The notes under the pieces: generated by a model
Told to the model about the DNA's origin: nothing
Seen by the model: the letters and a program-made list of their open reading frames with translations, nothing else
The model's database searches: none
Program-made: the position numbers and the translations under genes
Shown: positions 28,861-38,634 of the stretch, in pieces
Position numbering within the stretch: position 1 is the first letter of the stretch
Layout of the letters: each line of letters opens with the position of its first letter
Assembly (NCBI RefSeq): GCF_002210105.1
Contig: NZ_AQQU01000001.1
Span: 718,501 to 782,500, forward strand
From: Oceanicola sp. 22II-s10i
GTDB lineage: Bacteria > Pseudomonadota > Alphaproteobacteria > Rhodobacterales > Rhodobacteraceae
Length of the DNA stretch: 64,000 bases
Direction of reading: 5' to 3'

Positions 28861-29468
28861 ATGATCAAGTGGGGTTCGTGGGCGATGTTTCACGTGAAAC
28901 AATCGAACGCCTGAAAATCTACGCGGAGCTGCTCCAGAAGTGGAATCCGAAGATCAACATGGTGGCTCCGGCCACGCTCCCGGACCTCTGGACGCGTCAT
29001 ATTGCGGATTCCCAACAGATCTCTTTCATACAACCCCTGAATGGCCAATGGCTGGACCTCGGGAGCGGCGGTGGATTCCCCGGCATCGTTCTAGCCATTC
29101 TTGGTGCAGAGGATGCTGATTTTCATATGACGCTGATGGAATCCGATCAGCGCAAGTGCTCCTTCCTGGCGACCGTTCTTCGCGAGACCGGCGTATCGGC
29201 AAAGGTGGTTGACGCTCGGATAGAAGTTGCGCCGCCCGCTGGGGTGGATGTCCTGACGGCGCGGGCATTGGCACCGCTCGTCAAGCTGCTGGAATACGCG
29301 GAGCGGCACCTGAAACCGGATGGCACGGCACTTTTCCCAAAGGGGGAGAGCTGGAAAACGGAAATCGCCAAGGCCGAAGAACATTGGCGCTTTGACTGGG
29401 TGGCAACGCCGAGTACTACAAACAAGGGATCAGTAGTCCTGAAAGTGGGAGCCCGCCACCGTGTCTGA
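28857..29468 (+). CDS. rsmG: RsmG (GidB) 16S rRNA methyltransferase
   Basis: A 203-residue SAM-dependent enzyme that makes 7-methylguanosine at position 527 of 16S rRNA; its loss gives low-level streptomycin resistance in other bacteria. The SAM loop is [12 protein letters not shown] perfect parS palindrome is embedded in codons 10-15, which read DVSRET. The gene overlaps mnmG by 4 bp and parA by 8 bp. Confidence 0.96.
   Translation: MNDQVGFVGDVSRETIERLKIYAELLQKWNPKINMVAPATLPDLWTRHIADSQQISFIQPLNGQWLDLGSGGGFPGIVLAILGAEDADFHMTLMESDQRKCSFLATVLRETGVSAKVVDARIEVAPPAGVDVLTARALAPLVKLLEYAERHLKPDGTALFPKGESWKTEIAKAEEHWRFDWVATPSTTNKGSVVLKVGARHRV
28886..28901. promoter_or_regulatory. parS: parS centromere site (perfect)
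   Basis: TGTTTCACGTGAAACA is a perfect 16 bp palindrome identical to the consensus ParB-binding site. It lies inside the rsmG coding sequence, about 1.4 kb upstream of parB and about 5.2 kb from the probable oriC. ParB should load here and spread to organise origin segregation. Confidence 0.96.
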
Positions 29469-30270
29469 CGTATTCCGAGCCCGCCAGCCCAAGATCATGG
29501 CGATTGCCAACCAGAAGGGCGGCGTCGGCAAGACCACGACCACCATCAACCTCGCCGCGGCCCTGGCCGAGGTTGGAAGCCGCGTGCTGATCGTGGACCT
29601 TGATCCCCAGGGGAATGCGTCAACCGGATTGGGGGTCGAGTCGGACGAACGCACCTATACGACGTACGATCTCCTGCTCGGAGATATCGCCCTGACCGAG
29701 ATCATTCTGACCACGGATATCGAAAATCTCCACATCATCCCGGCGACAGTGGACCTCAGCTCTGCCGACCTCGAATTGATGTCGAATGAAAAACGCAGCT
29801 TCCTCCTGCATGACGCCTTGCGCCAGCCCGCCATCGAGCCGTTGGCCTACGACTTCATCCTGATCGACTGCCCGCCCTCGCTGAACCTGCTCACTGTCAA
29901 TGCGATGGTGGCGTCCGATTCCGTCCTGGTTCCCCTGCAGAGCGAGTTCTTCGCCCTCGAAGGTCTGTCGCAACTTATCCTGACCATCCGCGAGGTTCGC
30001 CAGTCGGCCAACCCCGCGCTGCAGGTCGAAGGCGTGGTTCTGACGATGTATGATCGGCGCAACAACCTGTCCCAACAGGTCGAAGCGGACGCCCGAGACA
30101 ATCTGGGTGCTATGGTGTTCAACACGGTGATCCCGCGCAATGTCCGTGTGAGCGAGGCGCCGTCGCATGCCATGCCGGTGTTGAATTACGATACAGCATC
30201 CAAGGGCGCGGAAGCGTACCGCAGCCTTGCACTGGAAATCCTGCAACGCCAGGCCGGCGCAGCAGCCTGA
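29461..30270 (+). CDS. parA: ParA chromosome-partitioning ATPase
   Basis: A 269-residue Walker-type ATPase that moves ParB-parS complexes to segregate the chromosome origin. The deviant Walker A is KGGVGKTT (residues 19-26), Walker B is FILIDCPPSLN. It starts with GTG and overlaps rsmG by 8 bp. It is followed 13 bp later by parB with a good ribosome site. The short N terminus, without an HTH extension, matches chromosomal rather than type Ia plasmid ParA. Confidence 0.96.
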   Translation: MSDVFRARQPKIMAIANQKGGVGKTTTTINLAAALAEVGSRVLIVDLDPQGNASTGLGVESDERTYTTYDLLLGDIALTEIILTTDIENLHIIPATVDLSSADLELMSNEKRSFLLHDALRQPAIEPLAYDFILIDCPPSLNLLTVNAMVASDSVLVPLQSEFFALEGLSQLILTIREVRQSANPALQVEGVVLTMYDRRNNLSQQVEADARDNLGAMVFNTVIPRNVRVSEAPSHAMPVLNYDTASKGAEAYRSLALEILQRQAGAAA

Positions 30271-30283
30271 AGGGAGAGAGCAG

Positions 30284-31186
30284 ATGAATGACACAACAAA
30301 ACGCCGGGGTCTGGGCCGCGGATTGTCTGCGCTCATGGCCGATGTCAGCCAGGACAGCACGACCGGCCAGCCCGAAGCGCCGCGCCGGGCGGACCTTTTC
30401 GTGCCAATTGAACAGATCGCTCCGAACCCGGATCAGCCGCGCCGGACGTTCAGCGAGGATGCGTTGAACGAACTGTCCTCGTCGGTCCGTGAAAAGGGGA
30501 TCATTCAGCCCCTCATAGTCCGGGAAAAAGAGAACGGAGCGGCCCGGTACGAAATCGTCGCGGGTGAGCGGCGGTGGCGCGCGGCGCAGCGGGCCCAACT
30601 GCACGAGGTCCCCGTGATCGTTCGCGCTTTCGATGATACCGAAGTGCTCGAAGTTGCGATCATCGAGAATATCCAACGCGCCGATCTGAACCCGATCGAA
30701 GAGGCGGCAGGGTATCGTCAACTGATGGACCGGTTCGGTCATACGCAAGAGAAATTGGCCGAGGCCCTCGGGAAAAGCAGAAGCCATATCGCGAACCTGT
30801 TGCGCCTTCTGCATCTGCCTGATCAGGTCCAGTCCATGCTTCGCGACGGCCAATTGTCGATGGGTCACGCAAGGGCTCTGATCACGGCGTCTGATCCGGT
30901 CGCGCTCGCCCGCCAAGTTGTCGATCGGGGGCTTTCGGTGCGCGAAGCTGAAAAGCTGGCCAAGCCCGCTGAAACGGGAGCGGCTCAGCCTCGCAGTTCC
31001 AAGCCACGCGCTGGCGCCGAGAAAGACGCGGACACCCGCGCGCTCGAGGCGGATCTGAGTGCGGCGATCGGTATGCAAGTCAGCATCGACCACAAGCCTG
31101 GGACCGAGGCGGGATCGCTGACGGTCAGCTACGAGAACTTTGATGGTCTCGACGCGCTCTGCCGTCTGCTCAACGCGGGCCGTTAG
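30284..31186 (+). CDS. parB: ParB centromere-binding protein
   Basis: A 300-residue CTP-dependent clamp that binds parS. Visible parts in order: the ParA-stimulating N terminus RRGLGRGLSALM (residues 7-18), the CTP-binding box GERRWRA (94-100), ENIQRADLNP (128-137), the helix-turn-helix around GHTQEKLAEALGKSRSHIANL (152-172), and a C-terminal dimerisation domain. A strong ribosome site (AGGGAGAG) lies before the ATG at 30284. It converges on the DUF454 gene with a 17 bp overlap. Confidence 0.96.
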   Translation: MNDTTKRRGLGRGLSALMADVSQDSTTGQPEAPRRADLFVPIEQIAPNPDQPRRTFSEDALNELSSSVREKGIIQPLIVREKENGAARYEIVAGERRWRAAQRAQLHEVPVIVRAFDDTEVLEVAIIENIQRADLNPIEEAAGYRQLMDRFGHTQEKLAEALGKSRSHIANLLRLLHLPDQVQSMLRDGQLSMGHARALITASDPVALARQVVDRGLSVREAEKLAKPAETGAAQPRSSKPRAGAEKDADTRALEADLSAAIGMQVSIDHKPGTEAGSLTVSYENFDGLDALCRLLNAGR

Positions 31187-31529
31187 GGCGCGTCCAGATA
31201 AATGTAAGAACCAGGCCAAGTGTCACGGCCTGAATGGCCAGAACATGGGCCGGAACCTGCATCACGACAGACAGCAAGAATACGGCACCAATGGAAAGCG
31301 TCGCAAGACGCTTTCCTCTGCGCGAAATGGCACCATATCTACGCCAATCCTCAATAGGACCACCAAATCTTGGGTGTTCAACCAACCAAGAGTGGAGTCG
31401 GTCACTTGATCGCGCAAAACAGAATGCAGCAAGCAGCAGGAACGGCACGGTAGGAAGCAGGGGCAAAACAATCCCGACCAGTCCGAACAACAACGCCAGC
31501 CCGCCAAGAACCCCCCAGACCACGCGCAT
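31170..31529 (-). CDS. DUF454/YbaN family membrane protein
   Basis: A 119-residue inner-membrane protein with three or four hydrophobic segments. The family mark is the loop FCFARSSDRLHSWLVEHPRFGGPIEDW, seen here from about residue 36. Function is unknown. It is the last gene of the rph-rdgB-hemW operon, 1 bp after hemW, and converges on parB with a 17 bp overlap. Confidence 0.88.
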   Translation of the reverse strand: MRVVWGVLGGLALLFGLVGIVLPLLPTVPFLLLAAFCFARSSDRLHSWLVEHPRFGGPIEDWRRYGAISRRGKRLATLSIGAVFLLSVVMQVPAHVLAIQAVTLGLVLTFIWTRPNGPR

Positions 31530-31530
31530 T

Positions 31531-32700
31531 CTATGCTCCGGCCAGATCGCGTATGATGGCGTTCAGAACCAGCCGACCCTGCGCCGTCGCCATGAGCCGA
31601 CCGTTCTGCTGCACAATCATCCCAAGAGCTTCGAGAGCGGCAATTCTCTCGGCATCCAGCGGCACGCCAGTGATCCCGGCATATCTGGCGAGCTCGATCC
31701 CCTCGGACAGACGCAGTCCCATGATCAGGAACTCCTCGCCCGCCTCTTCCGCAGTCAGCACCTCAACCTGATCCGGCACACCGCCCGAGGCGACGCGTTC
31801 CAGCCAGAGGCCTGGCGCACGGACGGCCTCCGTGGCATGGCGGCGTCCCGACAGAGTCACTCGTCCATGCGCGCCGGGCCCGATCCCAAGATAATCTCCA
31901 TAGCGCCAGTAGATCCGGTTGTGGATCGACTCGGCGCCGGGTCGGGCCAGATTCGACACTTCGTAGGCTGAAAACCCGTGCGACGCGGCCATCTCCTGGG
32001 TCAGTTCATACATATCCGCGGCGCGATCTTCATCAGGCAGCCCCTTCAGGCCGCCGCGCCTGAACCGGTCCGCGAACGCGGTCCCGTCCTCAACCGTAAG
32101 CTGATAGAGCGATATGTGATCCACGGCGAGCCCAAGCGCCCGGTCCAGCTCCGCGCGCCATTCGTCCAGCCCCTGATCCTGCCTCGCATAGATCAGGTCG
32201 AAACTGACGCGCCCGAAAACTTCCCGCGCAACGGAAAACGCCGCCAGCGCCTCGTCCACCGTGTGGATACGGCCCAGCCGTAACAGGTCGCGGTCGTTCA
32301 AAGCCTGTACGCCCATCGACAGCCGATTGACGCCTGCGTCGGCATAGCTGCGGAACCGATCCGCATCGGAAGAGCCCGGATTGGCTTCCATCGTGATTTC
32401 GACGTCGTTTGCCATGGGCCAGTGGGACCGGATGCGGGACAGTATGGCATCCACCATCTCGCCGGGCATCAACGACGGCGTTCCGCCCCCGATAAAGATG
32501 CTATTCACCACTCGTCCCGGCACCAGCGCCGCGTGACGGTCGATCTCGCTCAGATAGGACTGTGTCCAGCGCCCGGTGTCGATCCGGGCGGCGACGTGGC
32601 TATTGAAGTCGCAATAGGGGCATTTGGCCTGACAGAACGGCCAGTGAAGATAGATGCCGAACCCGCCGGCGCGCCAGTCCTCTGTCAGCGGGTCAGGCAA
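31531..32700 (-). CDS. hemW: HemW radical SAM haem chaperone
   Basis: A 389-residue radical SAM protein of the HemN-like HemW group, thought to carry haem rather than oxidise coproporphyrinogen. The iron-sulfur motif is [14 protein letters not shown], followed by [10 protein letters not shown]. The short N terminus before the cluster motif separates it from true HemN. It overlaps rdgB by 8 bp. Confidence 0.93.
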   Translation of the reverse strand: MPDPLTEDWRAGGFGIYLHWPFCQAKCPYCDFNSHVAARIDTGRWTQSYLSEIDRHAALVPGRVVNSIFIGGGTPSLMPGEMVDAILSRIRSHWPMANDVEITMEANPGSSDADRFRSYADAGVNRLSMGVQALNDRDLLRLGRIHTVDEALAAFSVAREVFGRVSFDLIYARQDQGLDEWRAELDRALGLAVDHISLYQLTVEDGTAFADRFRRGGLKGLPDEDRAADMYELTQEMAASHGFSAYEVSNLARPGAESIHNRIYWRYGDYLGIGPGAHGRVTLSGRRHATEAVRAPGLWLERVASGGVPDQVEVLTAEEAGEEFLIMGLRLSEGIELARYAGITGVPLDAERIAALEALGMIVQQNGRLMATAQGRLVLNAIIRDLAGA

Positions 32701-33301
32701 AACAACCCTTCACCAGCTTGTCGAAGGCGACGGCGCGGTGCGACATCCCGTGCTTTCTGGCCGGGTCCATCTCGCCGAATGTTTCGGTTTCGCCGTCCGG
32801 CACAAAGACCGGATCGAACCCGAACCCCTGCGTGCCCCGCATCGGCCAAACGATACGGCCATGAACCAGCCCAGCGAAAATCTCGTCATGTCCGTCGGGC
32901 CAAGCCAGGCAAAGCGTGCAGTTGAACTGCGCCTGACGCGGCTCCGGCACCGACTTCGCCTCCAGCAGGGACCAGACCTTTTCCATCGCCATCGGAAAAT
33001 CGCGTCCGTTCGGCGTTTCCGCCCAGTCCGCCGTGTAGACGCCGGGCGCGCCGTCGAGCGCATCGACCGACAGCCCGCTGTCGTCGGACAGGGCAGGCAG
33101 ACCCGTGGCCTTCGCTGCGAAATGCGCCTTGATCCGGGCATTGCCGGCAAAATTATCCTCGGTCTCGGCCGGTTCCTCCAGCCCGTGATCGGCGGCAGAA
33201 CTGACCGTCACCCCGTACGGCGCCAGCAGGGCCGCGATCTCGCGCAGCTTGCCCGCGTTGTGGGTGGCGATGACCAGCCTGTCGCCGTCGAACTTACGCA
33301 C
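32693..33301 (-). CDS. rdgB: RdgB/HAM1 non-canonical purine NTP pyrophosphatase
   Basis: A 202-residue housecleaning enzyme that hydrolyses dITP, ITP and XTP to monophosphates. Family motifs: [13 protein letters not shown] near the start, [12 protein letters not shown], and GFGFDPVF. It overlaps hemW and rph by 8 bp each, so rph-rdgB-hemW is translationally coupled. Confidence 0.95.
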   Translation of the reverse strand: MRKFDGDRLVIATHNAGKLREIAALLAPYGVTVSSAADHGLEEPAETEDNFAGNARIKAHFAAKATGLPALSDDSGLSVDALDGAPGVYTADWAETPNGRDFPMAMEKVWSLLEAKSVPEPRQAQFNCTLCLAWPDGHDEIFAGLVHGRIVWPMRGTQGFGFDPVFVPDGETETFGEMDPARKHGMSHRAVAFDKLVKGCFA

Positions 33302-34010
33302 CGACCGCCGCCTTCTGCGCCGCGACCAGTTCGTCGACGCCTTTCTGTGCGAGGTCCAGCAGTTCCGTCATCTGCCCACGCGAGAACGTCGCGCCCTCGG
33401 CGGACATCTGCACTTCGATCAGCTGGCCAGCGCCGGTCATGATGAAGTTCCCGTCGACACCGGCTTCGCTGTCCTCGGGATAGTCGAGGTCCAACACCGG
33501 CTGACCGGCATAGATGCCACACGACACGGCGGCCACCGGGTCGATCAGTGGATCGGACACGACCAGCCCGGTCTTCATCAGCTTGTTCACTGCAAGTTTC
33601 AGCGCGACCCAGCCCCCGGTGATCGAGGCGCAGCGCGTTCCGCCGTCCGCCTGGATGACGTCGCAGTCCACGGTGATCTGCCGCTCGCCAAGCGCGACCC
33701 GGTCCACCCCGGCGCGCAGGCTGCGCCCGATCAGGCGCTGGATCTCGACCGTGCGGCCCTGCTGTTTGCCCGCAGCGGATTCGCGCCGCATCCGGCTGGT
33801 GGTCGACCGCGGCAGCATTCCGTATTCCGCCGTCACCCAGCCCAGTCCCGAGCCCTTGATGAACGGCGGCACCCGGTCCTCGATCGTCGCGGTGCACAGC
33901 ACATGGGTATCGCCCACGCGGATCATGCAGGACCCCTCGGCATGCTTGGTCACGCCGGTTTCGATCGAAACCTTGCGCATTTCGCTCAATTCTCGTCCTG
34001 ACGGTCGCAT
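33294..34010 (-). CDS. rph: RNase PH
   Basis: A 238-residue phosphate-dependent 3' exoribonuclease that trims tRNA precursors. Family blocks: [19 protein letters not shown] at the start, [14 protein letters not shown], and [20 protein letters not shown] strong ribosome site (AGGAGGAGC) lies directly upstream of the ATG at 34010, which decides this start over 34043. It diverges from hrcA; the shared region is 34011-34133. Confidence 0.96.
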   Translation of the reverse strand: MRPSGRELSEMRKVSIETGVTKHAEGSCMIRVGDTHVLCTATIEDRVPPFIKGSGLGWVTAEYGMLPRSTTSRMRRESAAGKQQGRTVEIQRLIGRSLRAGVDRVALGERQITVDCDVIQADGGTRCASITGGWVALKLAVNKLMKTGLVVSDPLIDPVAAVSCGIYAGQPVLDLDYPEDSEAGVDGNFIMTGAGQLIEVQMSAEGATFSRGQMTELLDLAQKGVDELVAAQKAAVGA

Positions 34011-34133
34011 CGGGGCTCCTCCTGTTTGCGGTCGGCATGACACTCCCGTGTGTCGATGGCAAGCATGATTGATTTTTCCGTTTCGGCTTCTTTAATGGAC
34101 CGCCAAGGCGTGGCATCGTCGTGGATGACAGGC

Positions 34134-35198
34134 ATGACAGAACAGATATCGATCCTCGATGAACTCAATGACCGCTCGCGCGAAGTGTTTCGCCGCGTGG
34201 TCGAAGGCTATCTGGACAACGGCGAACCGGTGGGGTCGCGGACGCTGACCCGCCTGATGAGCGAAAAGGTCAGCGCGGCGACCATCCGCAACGTGATGCA
34301 GGATCTCGAATTCCTCGGCCTGCTGGATTCGCCCCACGTCTCGGCCGGGCGCGTTCCGACGCAGCGCGGCCTGCGGATGTTCGTCGACGGCCTGCTCGAG
34401 GTCCGTGACCTGGAAAACAACGACCGCGCGATGATCGACGCGACCGTCGGTGACAACGGTGCCGACGTGGCGACCATGCTGGACCGGATCGGATCGGCCC
34501 TGTCCGGCGCGACCCGCGGCGCTTCGCTGGTGCTGGCGCCCAAGCGCGAGGCGCCGATCAAGCATATCGAATTCGTCGGTCTGGGCCATGACCGGGCCCT
34601 GGTGGTGCTGGTCTTTGCCGACGGCCATGTCGAGAACCGCATCTTTCATCCGCCCGCGGGCCAGACCCCCAGTTCCATGCGCGAGGCGGCGAACTTTCTG
34701 AACGCGCTGATCGAAGGCCGGACGCTGGGCGAACTGCGCGGCCTGATCGCGCGCGAGGTCTCGGTGCGGCGGCAGGAACTCGATCAGCTCGCGCGCGATC
34801 TCGTGGAAAGCGGCATCGCGGTGTGGGAGAACGAGGGCGAGCGGCACGAACGCCTGATCGTGCGCGGCCGGGCCAATCTGCTGGGCGGCGAGACCGCCGA
34901 AGAGGACCTCGACCGCATCCGCGAACTCTTCGACGATCTGGAGCGCAAGCGGGACATCGAGGACTTCCTGGAACTGGCCGAAGGCGGCGAAGGTGTCCGG
35001 ATCTTCATCGGGTCAGAGAACAAACTTTTCTCACTTTCGGGTTCCTCTCTGGTGGTTTCTCCATATATGAACGCTGACCGGAAGATCATCGGTGCGGTCG
35101 GGGTCATCGGACCCACACGTCTGAACTACGGACGGATCGTGCCGATCGTGGATTATACAGCGCAACTGGTCGGCCGCGTGCTGTCCGACCGGGGCTAG
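34134..35198 (+). CDS. hrcA: HrcA heat-shock repressor
   Basis: A 354-residue repressor that binds CIRCE elements upstream of chaperone genes such as groESL. The N-terminal winged helix shows LNDRSREVFRRVVEGYLDNGEPVGSR, then the recognition region VSAATIRNVMQDLE. The start is uncertain: ATGs at 34125 and 34134 are both possible and neither has a clear ribosome site. I see no CIRCE repeat near this gene. It is followed 9 bp later by grpE. Confidence 0.93.
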   Translation: MTEQISILDELNDRSREVFRRVVEGYLDNGEPVGSRTLTRLMSEKVSAATIRNVMQDLEFLGLLDSPHVSAGRVPTQRGLRMFVDGLLEVRDLENNDRAMIDATVGDNGADVATMLDRIGSALSGATRGASLVLAPKREAPIKHIEFVGLGHDRALVVLVFADGHVENRIFHPPAGQTPSSMREAANFLNALIEGRTLGELRGLIAREVSVRRQELDQLARDLVESGIAVWENEGERHERLIVRGRANLLGGETAEEDLDRIRELFDDLERKRDIEDFLELAEGGEGVRIFIGSENKLFSLSGSSLVVSPYMNADRKIIGAVGVIGPTRLNYGRIVPIVDYTAQLVGRVLSDRG

Positions 35199-35207
35199 AG
35201 GTGAAGA

Positions 35208-35765
35208 ATGGCAGAGCCGAGAGAAGACGATTTCCTTGATGACGTGGAGGCCGCGGAATCCGAGGTCTATGCCGAGGAGATGGCCGAGCTGGATGACGAG
35301 GCGGTCGAGATCGACGCGCTGAGGGCCGAACGTGACGAACTGCGCGACCGTTTCATGCGGGCGCTTGCGGATGCCGAGAACGCGCGGAAGCGGGCCGACA
35401 AGGACCGGCGCGAGGCCGAGAACTATGGCGGGTCCAAGCTGTCGCGCGACATGCTGCCGGTGTTCGACAACATGAAACGCGCCGTCGAGGCCGCGCAGGG
35501 GCTGGGCGAGGAGAACGCCGCCCTGATCGAAGGCATCGAACTGACGATGCGCGAGCTGCTGAACGTGTTCCGCAAGCACGGGATCGAGCCGATCGCGCCG
35601 GAAATCGGCGACAAGTTCGATCCCAAAGTGCATCAGGCGATGTTCGAGGCACCGGTGCCGGGGACCAAGGCGGGCGAGATCATCCAGATCGCCGCCGAAG
35701 GGTTCATGCTGCATGACCGGCTGCTGCGGCCGGCGCAGGTCGGGGTGTCTTCGTTCACCGGTTGA
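35208..35765 (+). CDS. grpE: GrpE nucleotide exchange factor
   Basis: A 185-residue cochaperone that releases ADP from DnaK. An acidic N-terminal stretch is followed by a long helix (RAERDELRDRFMRALADAENARKRAD) and the beta-domain block FDPKVHQAMFEAPV. Length is typical. It is co-oriented with hrcA; dnaK and dnaJ are not in the window. Confidence 0.95.
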   Translation: MAEPREDDFLDDVEAAESEVYAEEMAELDDEAVEIDALRAERDELRDRFMRALADAENARKRADKDRREAENYGGSKLSRDMLPVFDNMKRAVEAAQGLGEENAALIEGIELTMRELLNVFRKHGIEPIAPEIGDKFDPKVHQAMFEAPVPGTKAGEIIQIAAEGFMLHDRLLRPAQVGVSSFTG

Positions 35766-35780
35766 TCTGGCGGAAGGTTC

Positions 35781-35833
35781 GGGACCGGGGGCCAGCCCCC
35801 GGAGCCCCCGGAGTTTAAGGGCCAGATGAAGAT
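35781..35833. repeat. possible family-wide intergenic palindromic repeat
   Basis: Between the convergent ends of grpE and mutS lies CCGGGGG-CCAG-CCCCCGG (35785-35802), followed by AGCCCCCGGAGTTTAAGG and GCCAGATGAAGAT. From memory this arrangement (a G/C palindrome, then a CCCCCGGAG-T-rich block, then GGCCAGATGAAG) recurs between genes in many Rhodobacteraceae. Only one copy is seen in this window. It may also act as a terminator for grpE and mutS. Confidence 0.45.
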
Positions 35834-35846
35834 AGAGGCGTTCCGC

Positions 35847-38513
35847 TCAGGTGCGGGACGCTTCTTTCAGTTTGTAGAGGATGTCGAGAGCCTCGCGCGG
35901 CGAGAGGTCGTCCGGGTTCGTGCCGTCCAGCAGGTCGGCGACCTGCCGGTATTGCGCGGGGATCGGGTCGGCCTTCTTCTCCGCGCGCGGTGGCGGTGCG
36001 GCGGCGAAGAGGGGGAGGTCGTCGATCAGCGTGGCGGTTTTGCCGCCCTCGCGATCGCCCTTTTCCAGCATGTCGAGGATCGCGCGGGCGCGGGTGACGA
36101 CCGCGTGGGGCAGACCGGCGAGGCGGGCGACTTGCACGCCGTAGCTGCGGTCGGCGGCACCGCGCTTCACCTCGTGCATGAAGATGACGTCGCCGTCGTG
36201 TTCGCGGACCGTGACCGTGGCGTTGTCGACGCCGGTCAGCTTGCCGGCGAGGGTGGTCATTTCGTGATAGTGCGTCGCGAAGAGGGCGCGGCAGCCGTTG
36301 ACCTCGTGCAGGTGTTCGAGCGTCGCCCATGCGATGGAGAGGCCGTCGTAGGTCGCTGTTCCACGGCCGATCTCGTCGAGGATCACCAGCGCCTGCGCAT
36401 CCGCCTGGTTCAGGATCGCGGCGGTTTCGACCATTTCAACCATGAAGGTCGACCGGCCACGGGCGAGGTCGTCGGACGCGCCGACGCGGGAAAAAAGCTG
36501 GCTGACCACGCCGATCTCGGCTGCGGTGGCGGGGACATGGCTGCCCATCTGGGCGAGCAGGACGATCAGCGCGTTCTGGCGGAGGAAAGTCGATTTACCG
36601 GCCATGTTGGGGCCGGTCAGCAGCCAGATGCGCGCCGGATCGTCGGACAGGTCGCAGCCGTTGGCAATGAAGGGCGCGCCCTGTTTCGACAACGCGGCCT
36701 CGACCACCGGATGACGCCCGCCTTCGATCCTGAGCGCGCGGTCGCGGGTGATGCGGGGGCGGGTCCAGTTCTCGGCCCGCGACAGGTCGGCGAGGGCGGT
36801 GGCCAGATCGAACTCCGACAGGGCACGGGCGGTGGCGGCGATATGCGCTGCGGCATCCAGAATGGCGGCTTTCAGTCTGTCATAGAGCCGCTTTTCGATC
36901 TCCAATGCCTCGCCTGCCGCGTTGTGGATGCGGGTTTCGATCTCGCTCAGCTCGGGCGTGGTGAAGCGGAGCTGGTTCGCGGTCGTCTGGCGGTGGCGGA
37001 AGGTGTCCGAGAGCGGTTCGGACAGCATCTTGTCGGCATGGGTCGCCGTGACCTCGATGAAGTAACCGAGGACGTTGTTGTGCTTGATCTTGATCGAGGA
37101 GATGCCGGTCTGTTCGGCGTATTGCCCCTGCATTTTGGCGATGATCCCGCGCCCTTCGTCCCGCAGTTCGCGCGCGGCGTCGAGGTCCGCGTCATATCCC
37201 GGCGCGATGAAGCCGCCGTCGCGGACCATCAGCGGGGGTTCGGCGATCAGCGCGGCGTCGAGCAGGTCGAGCAGATCGTTATGGCCCGACAGATCGGCGA
37301 CGGCCGCACGCAGGAGGTCGGGCAGCTCGGCGCCCGCTGTCATCTCGCGCAGCGTTTCGGCCTGCGTCAGGCCGTTGCGGATGGCGGCGAGGTCGCGGGG
37401 GCCGCCGCGGTCGAGTGACAGGCGTGACAGCGCGCGGTCGAGGTCGGGGACCTTGCGCAGCGCATCGCGCAGGTCCGCAGACAGGCGCGACTGGTCCAGC
37501 GCGAAATCGACGGCGGCGAGGCGACCGTCAATCACGTCCACCACGCGGGAGGGCGAGGACAGGCGGCGTTCCAGCAGACGCGCGCCGCCGGGGGTGACGG
37601 TGCGGTCGATGGTGGCCAGCAGCGACCCGGCGCGGCCGCCGGACAGGGCATGCGTCAGTTCCAGGTTGCGGCGCGTGGCGGCGTCGATCTGCATCACGCG
37701 TTCCTCGGCCTCGCGGACCGGGGGGCGGAGCAGGGGGAGTTTGCCGCGCTGCGTGATCTCGAGGTAGTCGACGATCGCGCCCATGGCCGCGAGTTCCGGG
37801 CGCGAGAAGTTGCCGAAAGCGTCGAGCGTGGAGACGTCGAACAGGCCCAGCAGGCGCTTTTCACCGTTCGTGCTGTCGAAGCTGGCGCGGGACAGGGGCG
37901 TCAGCGCGGGGCCGATATCAGACACTGTTTCAGCGAAATCGCGCTCGATCGCCTCGGACATCAGCACTTCGGACGGGGCCAGCCGCGCCAGTTCCGGTCC
38001 CAGACGCACCGCAGGCAGGGGCATCACGTGGAACGCGCCGGTCGAGATGTCGACCCATGCCAGCGCACCTTCGTCCCGGACCAGCGCATAGGCGCAGAGG
38101 AAGTTGTGACGGCGGGCGTCGAGCAGCGAGTCCTCGGTCAGCGTGCCGGGCGTCACCAGCCGGACGACATCGCGCATGACCACGGATTTCGACCCGCGCT
38201 TCTTCGCCTCTTCCGGGCTTTCCATCTGTTCGCCGACGGCGACGCGGAAGCCCTTGCGGATGAGGGTCAGCAGGTAATTCTCGGCCGCATGCACGGGGAC
38301 GCCGCACATGGGGATGTCCTCGCCCAGGTGCTTGCCGCGCTTGGTCAGGGCGATATCCAGCGCCTCGGACGCGGCGACCGCGTCGTCAAAGAACATCTCG
38401 TAGAAATCGCCCATCCGGTAGAACAGCAGCGCGTCGGGATACTGCGCCTTGATCTCCAGATATTGCGCCATCATCGGCGTGACGGCTGTCGTCTGCTCGT
38501 TCACCGGTCCCAT
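35847..38513 (-). CDS. mutS: MutS DNA mismatch repair protein
   Basis: An 888-residue mismatch-recognition ATPase. The mismatch-contacting Phe-X-Glu motif lies in FYRMGDFYEMFF near the N terminus. Walker A is LLTGPNMAGKSTFLRQ and Walker B is LVILDEIGRGTATYDG. The frame is open to 38591, but the ATG at 38513 gives the usual length and has an AGCAGGG ribosome-like site. It diverges from maeB. Confidence 0.96.
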   Translation of the reverse strand: MGPVNEQTTAVTPMMAQYLEIKAQYPDALLFYRMGDFYEMFFDDAVAASEALDIALTKRGKHLGEDIPMCGVPVHAAENYLLTLIRKGFRVAVGEQMESPEEAKKRGSKSVVMRDVVRLVTPGTLTEDSLLDARRHNFLCAYALVRDEGALAWVDISTGAFHVMPLPAVRLGPELARLAPSEVLMSEAIERDFAETVSDIGPALTPLSRASFDSTNGEKRLLGLFDVSTLDAFGNFSRPELAAMGAIVDYLEITQRGKLPLLRPPVREAEERVMQIDAATRRNLELTHALSGGRAGSLLATIDRTVTPGGARLLERRLSSPSRVVDVIDGRLAAVDFALDQSRLSADLRDALRKVPDLDRALSRLSLDRGGPRDLAAIRNGLTQAETLREMTAGAELPDLLRAAVADLSGHNDLLDLLDAALIAEPPLMVRDGGFIAPGYDADLDAARELRDEGRGIIAKMQGQYAEQTGISSIKIKHNNVLGYFIEVTATHADKMLSEPLSDTFRHRQTTANQLRFTTPELSEIETRIHNAAGEALEIEKRLYDRLKAAILDAAAHIAATARALSEFDLATALADLSRAENWTRPRITRDRALRIEGGRHPVVEAALSKQGAPFIANGCDLSDDPARIWLLTGPNMAGKSTFLRQNALIVLLAQMGSHVPATAAEIGVVSQLFSRVGASDDLARGRSTFMVEMVETAAILNQADAQALVILDEIGRGTATYDGLSIAWATLEHLHEVNGCRALFATHYHEMTTLAGKLTGVDNATVTVREHDGDVIFMHEVKRGAADRSYGVQVARLAGLPHAVVTRARAILDMLEKGDREGGKTATLIDDLPLFAAAPPPRAEKKADPIPAQYRQVADLLDGTNPDDLSPREALDILYKLKEASRT

Positions 38514-38634
38514 CCCTGCTTTGGTGGCGATTCTAATGGCCGCGACACTATGGTTAAAGGCGAAAGCGCGTTTTGGTTGAGACGCGCGCAAGGCCCGTGT
38601 AAGAGGCCCAAGCCTTTAAGGGAGGACATGGGGC

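Noticed and set aside
34039-34054. GACAC-N6-GTGTC inverted repeat between rph and hrcA as a CIRCE or operator
   Set aside because: It is far shorter than CIRCE (TTAGCACTC-N9-GAGTGCTAA) and 5 bp arms are expected by chance.
38020-38035. CACGTG-centred site resembling parS inside mutS
   Set aside because: Only about 11 of 16 positions match the parS palindrome, below what ParB normally binds.
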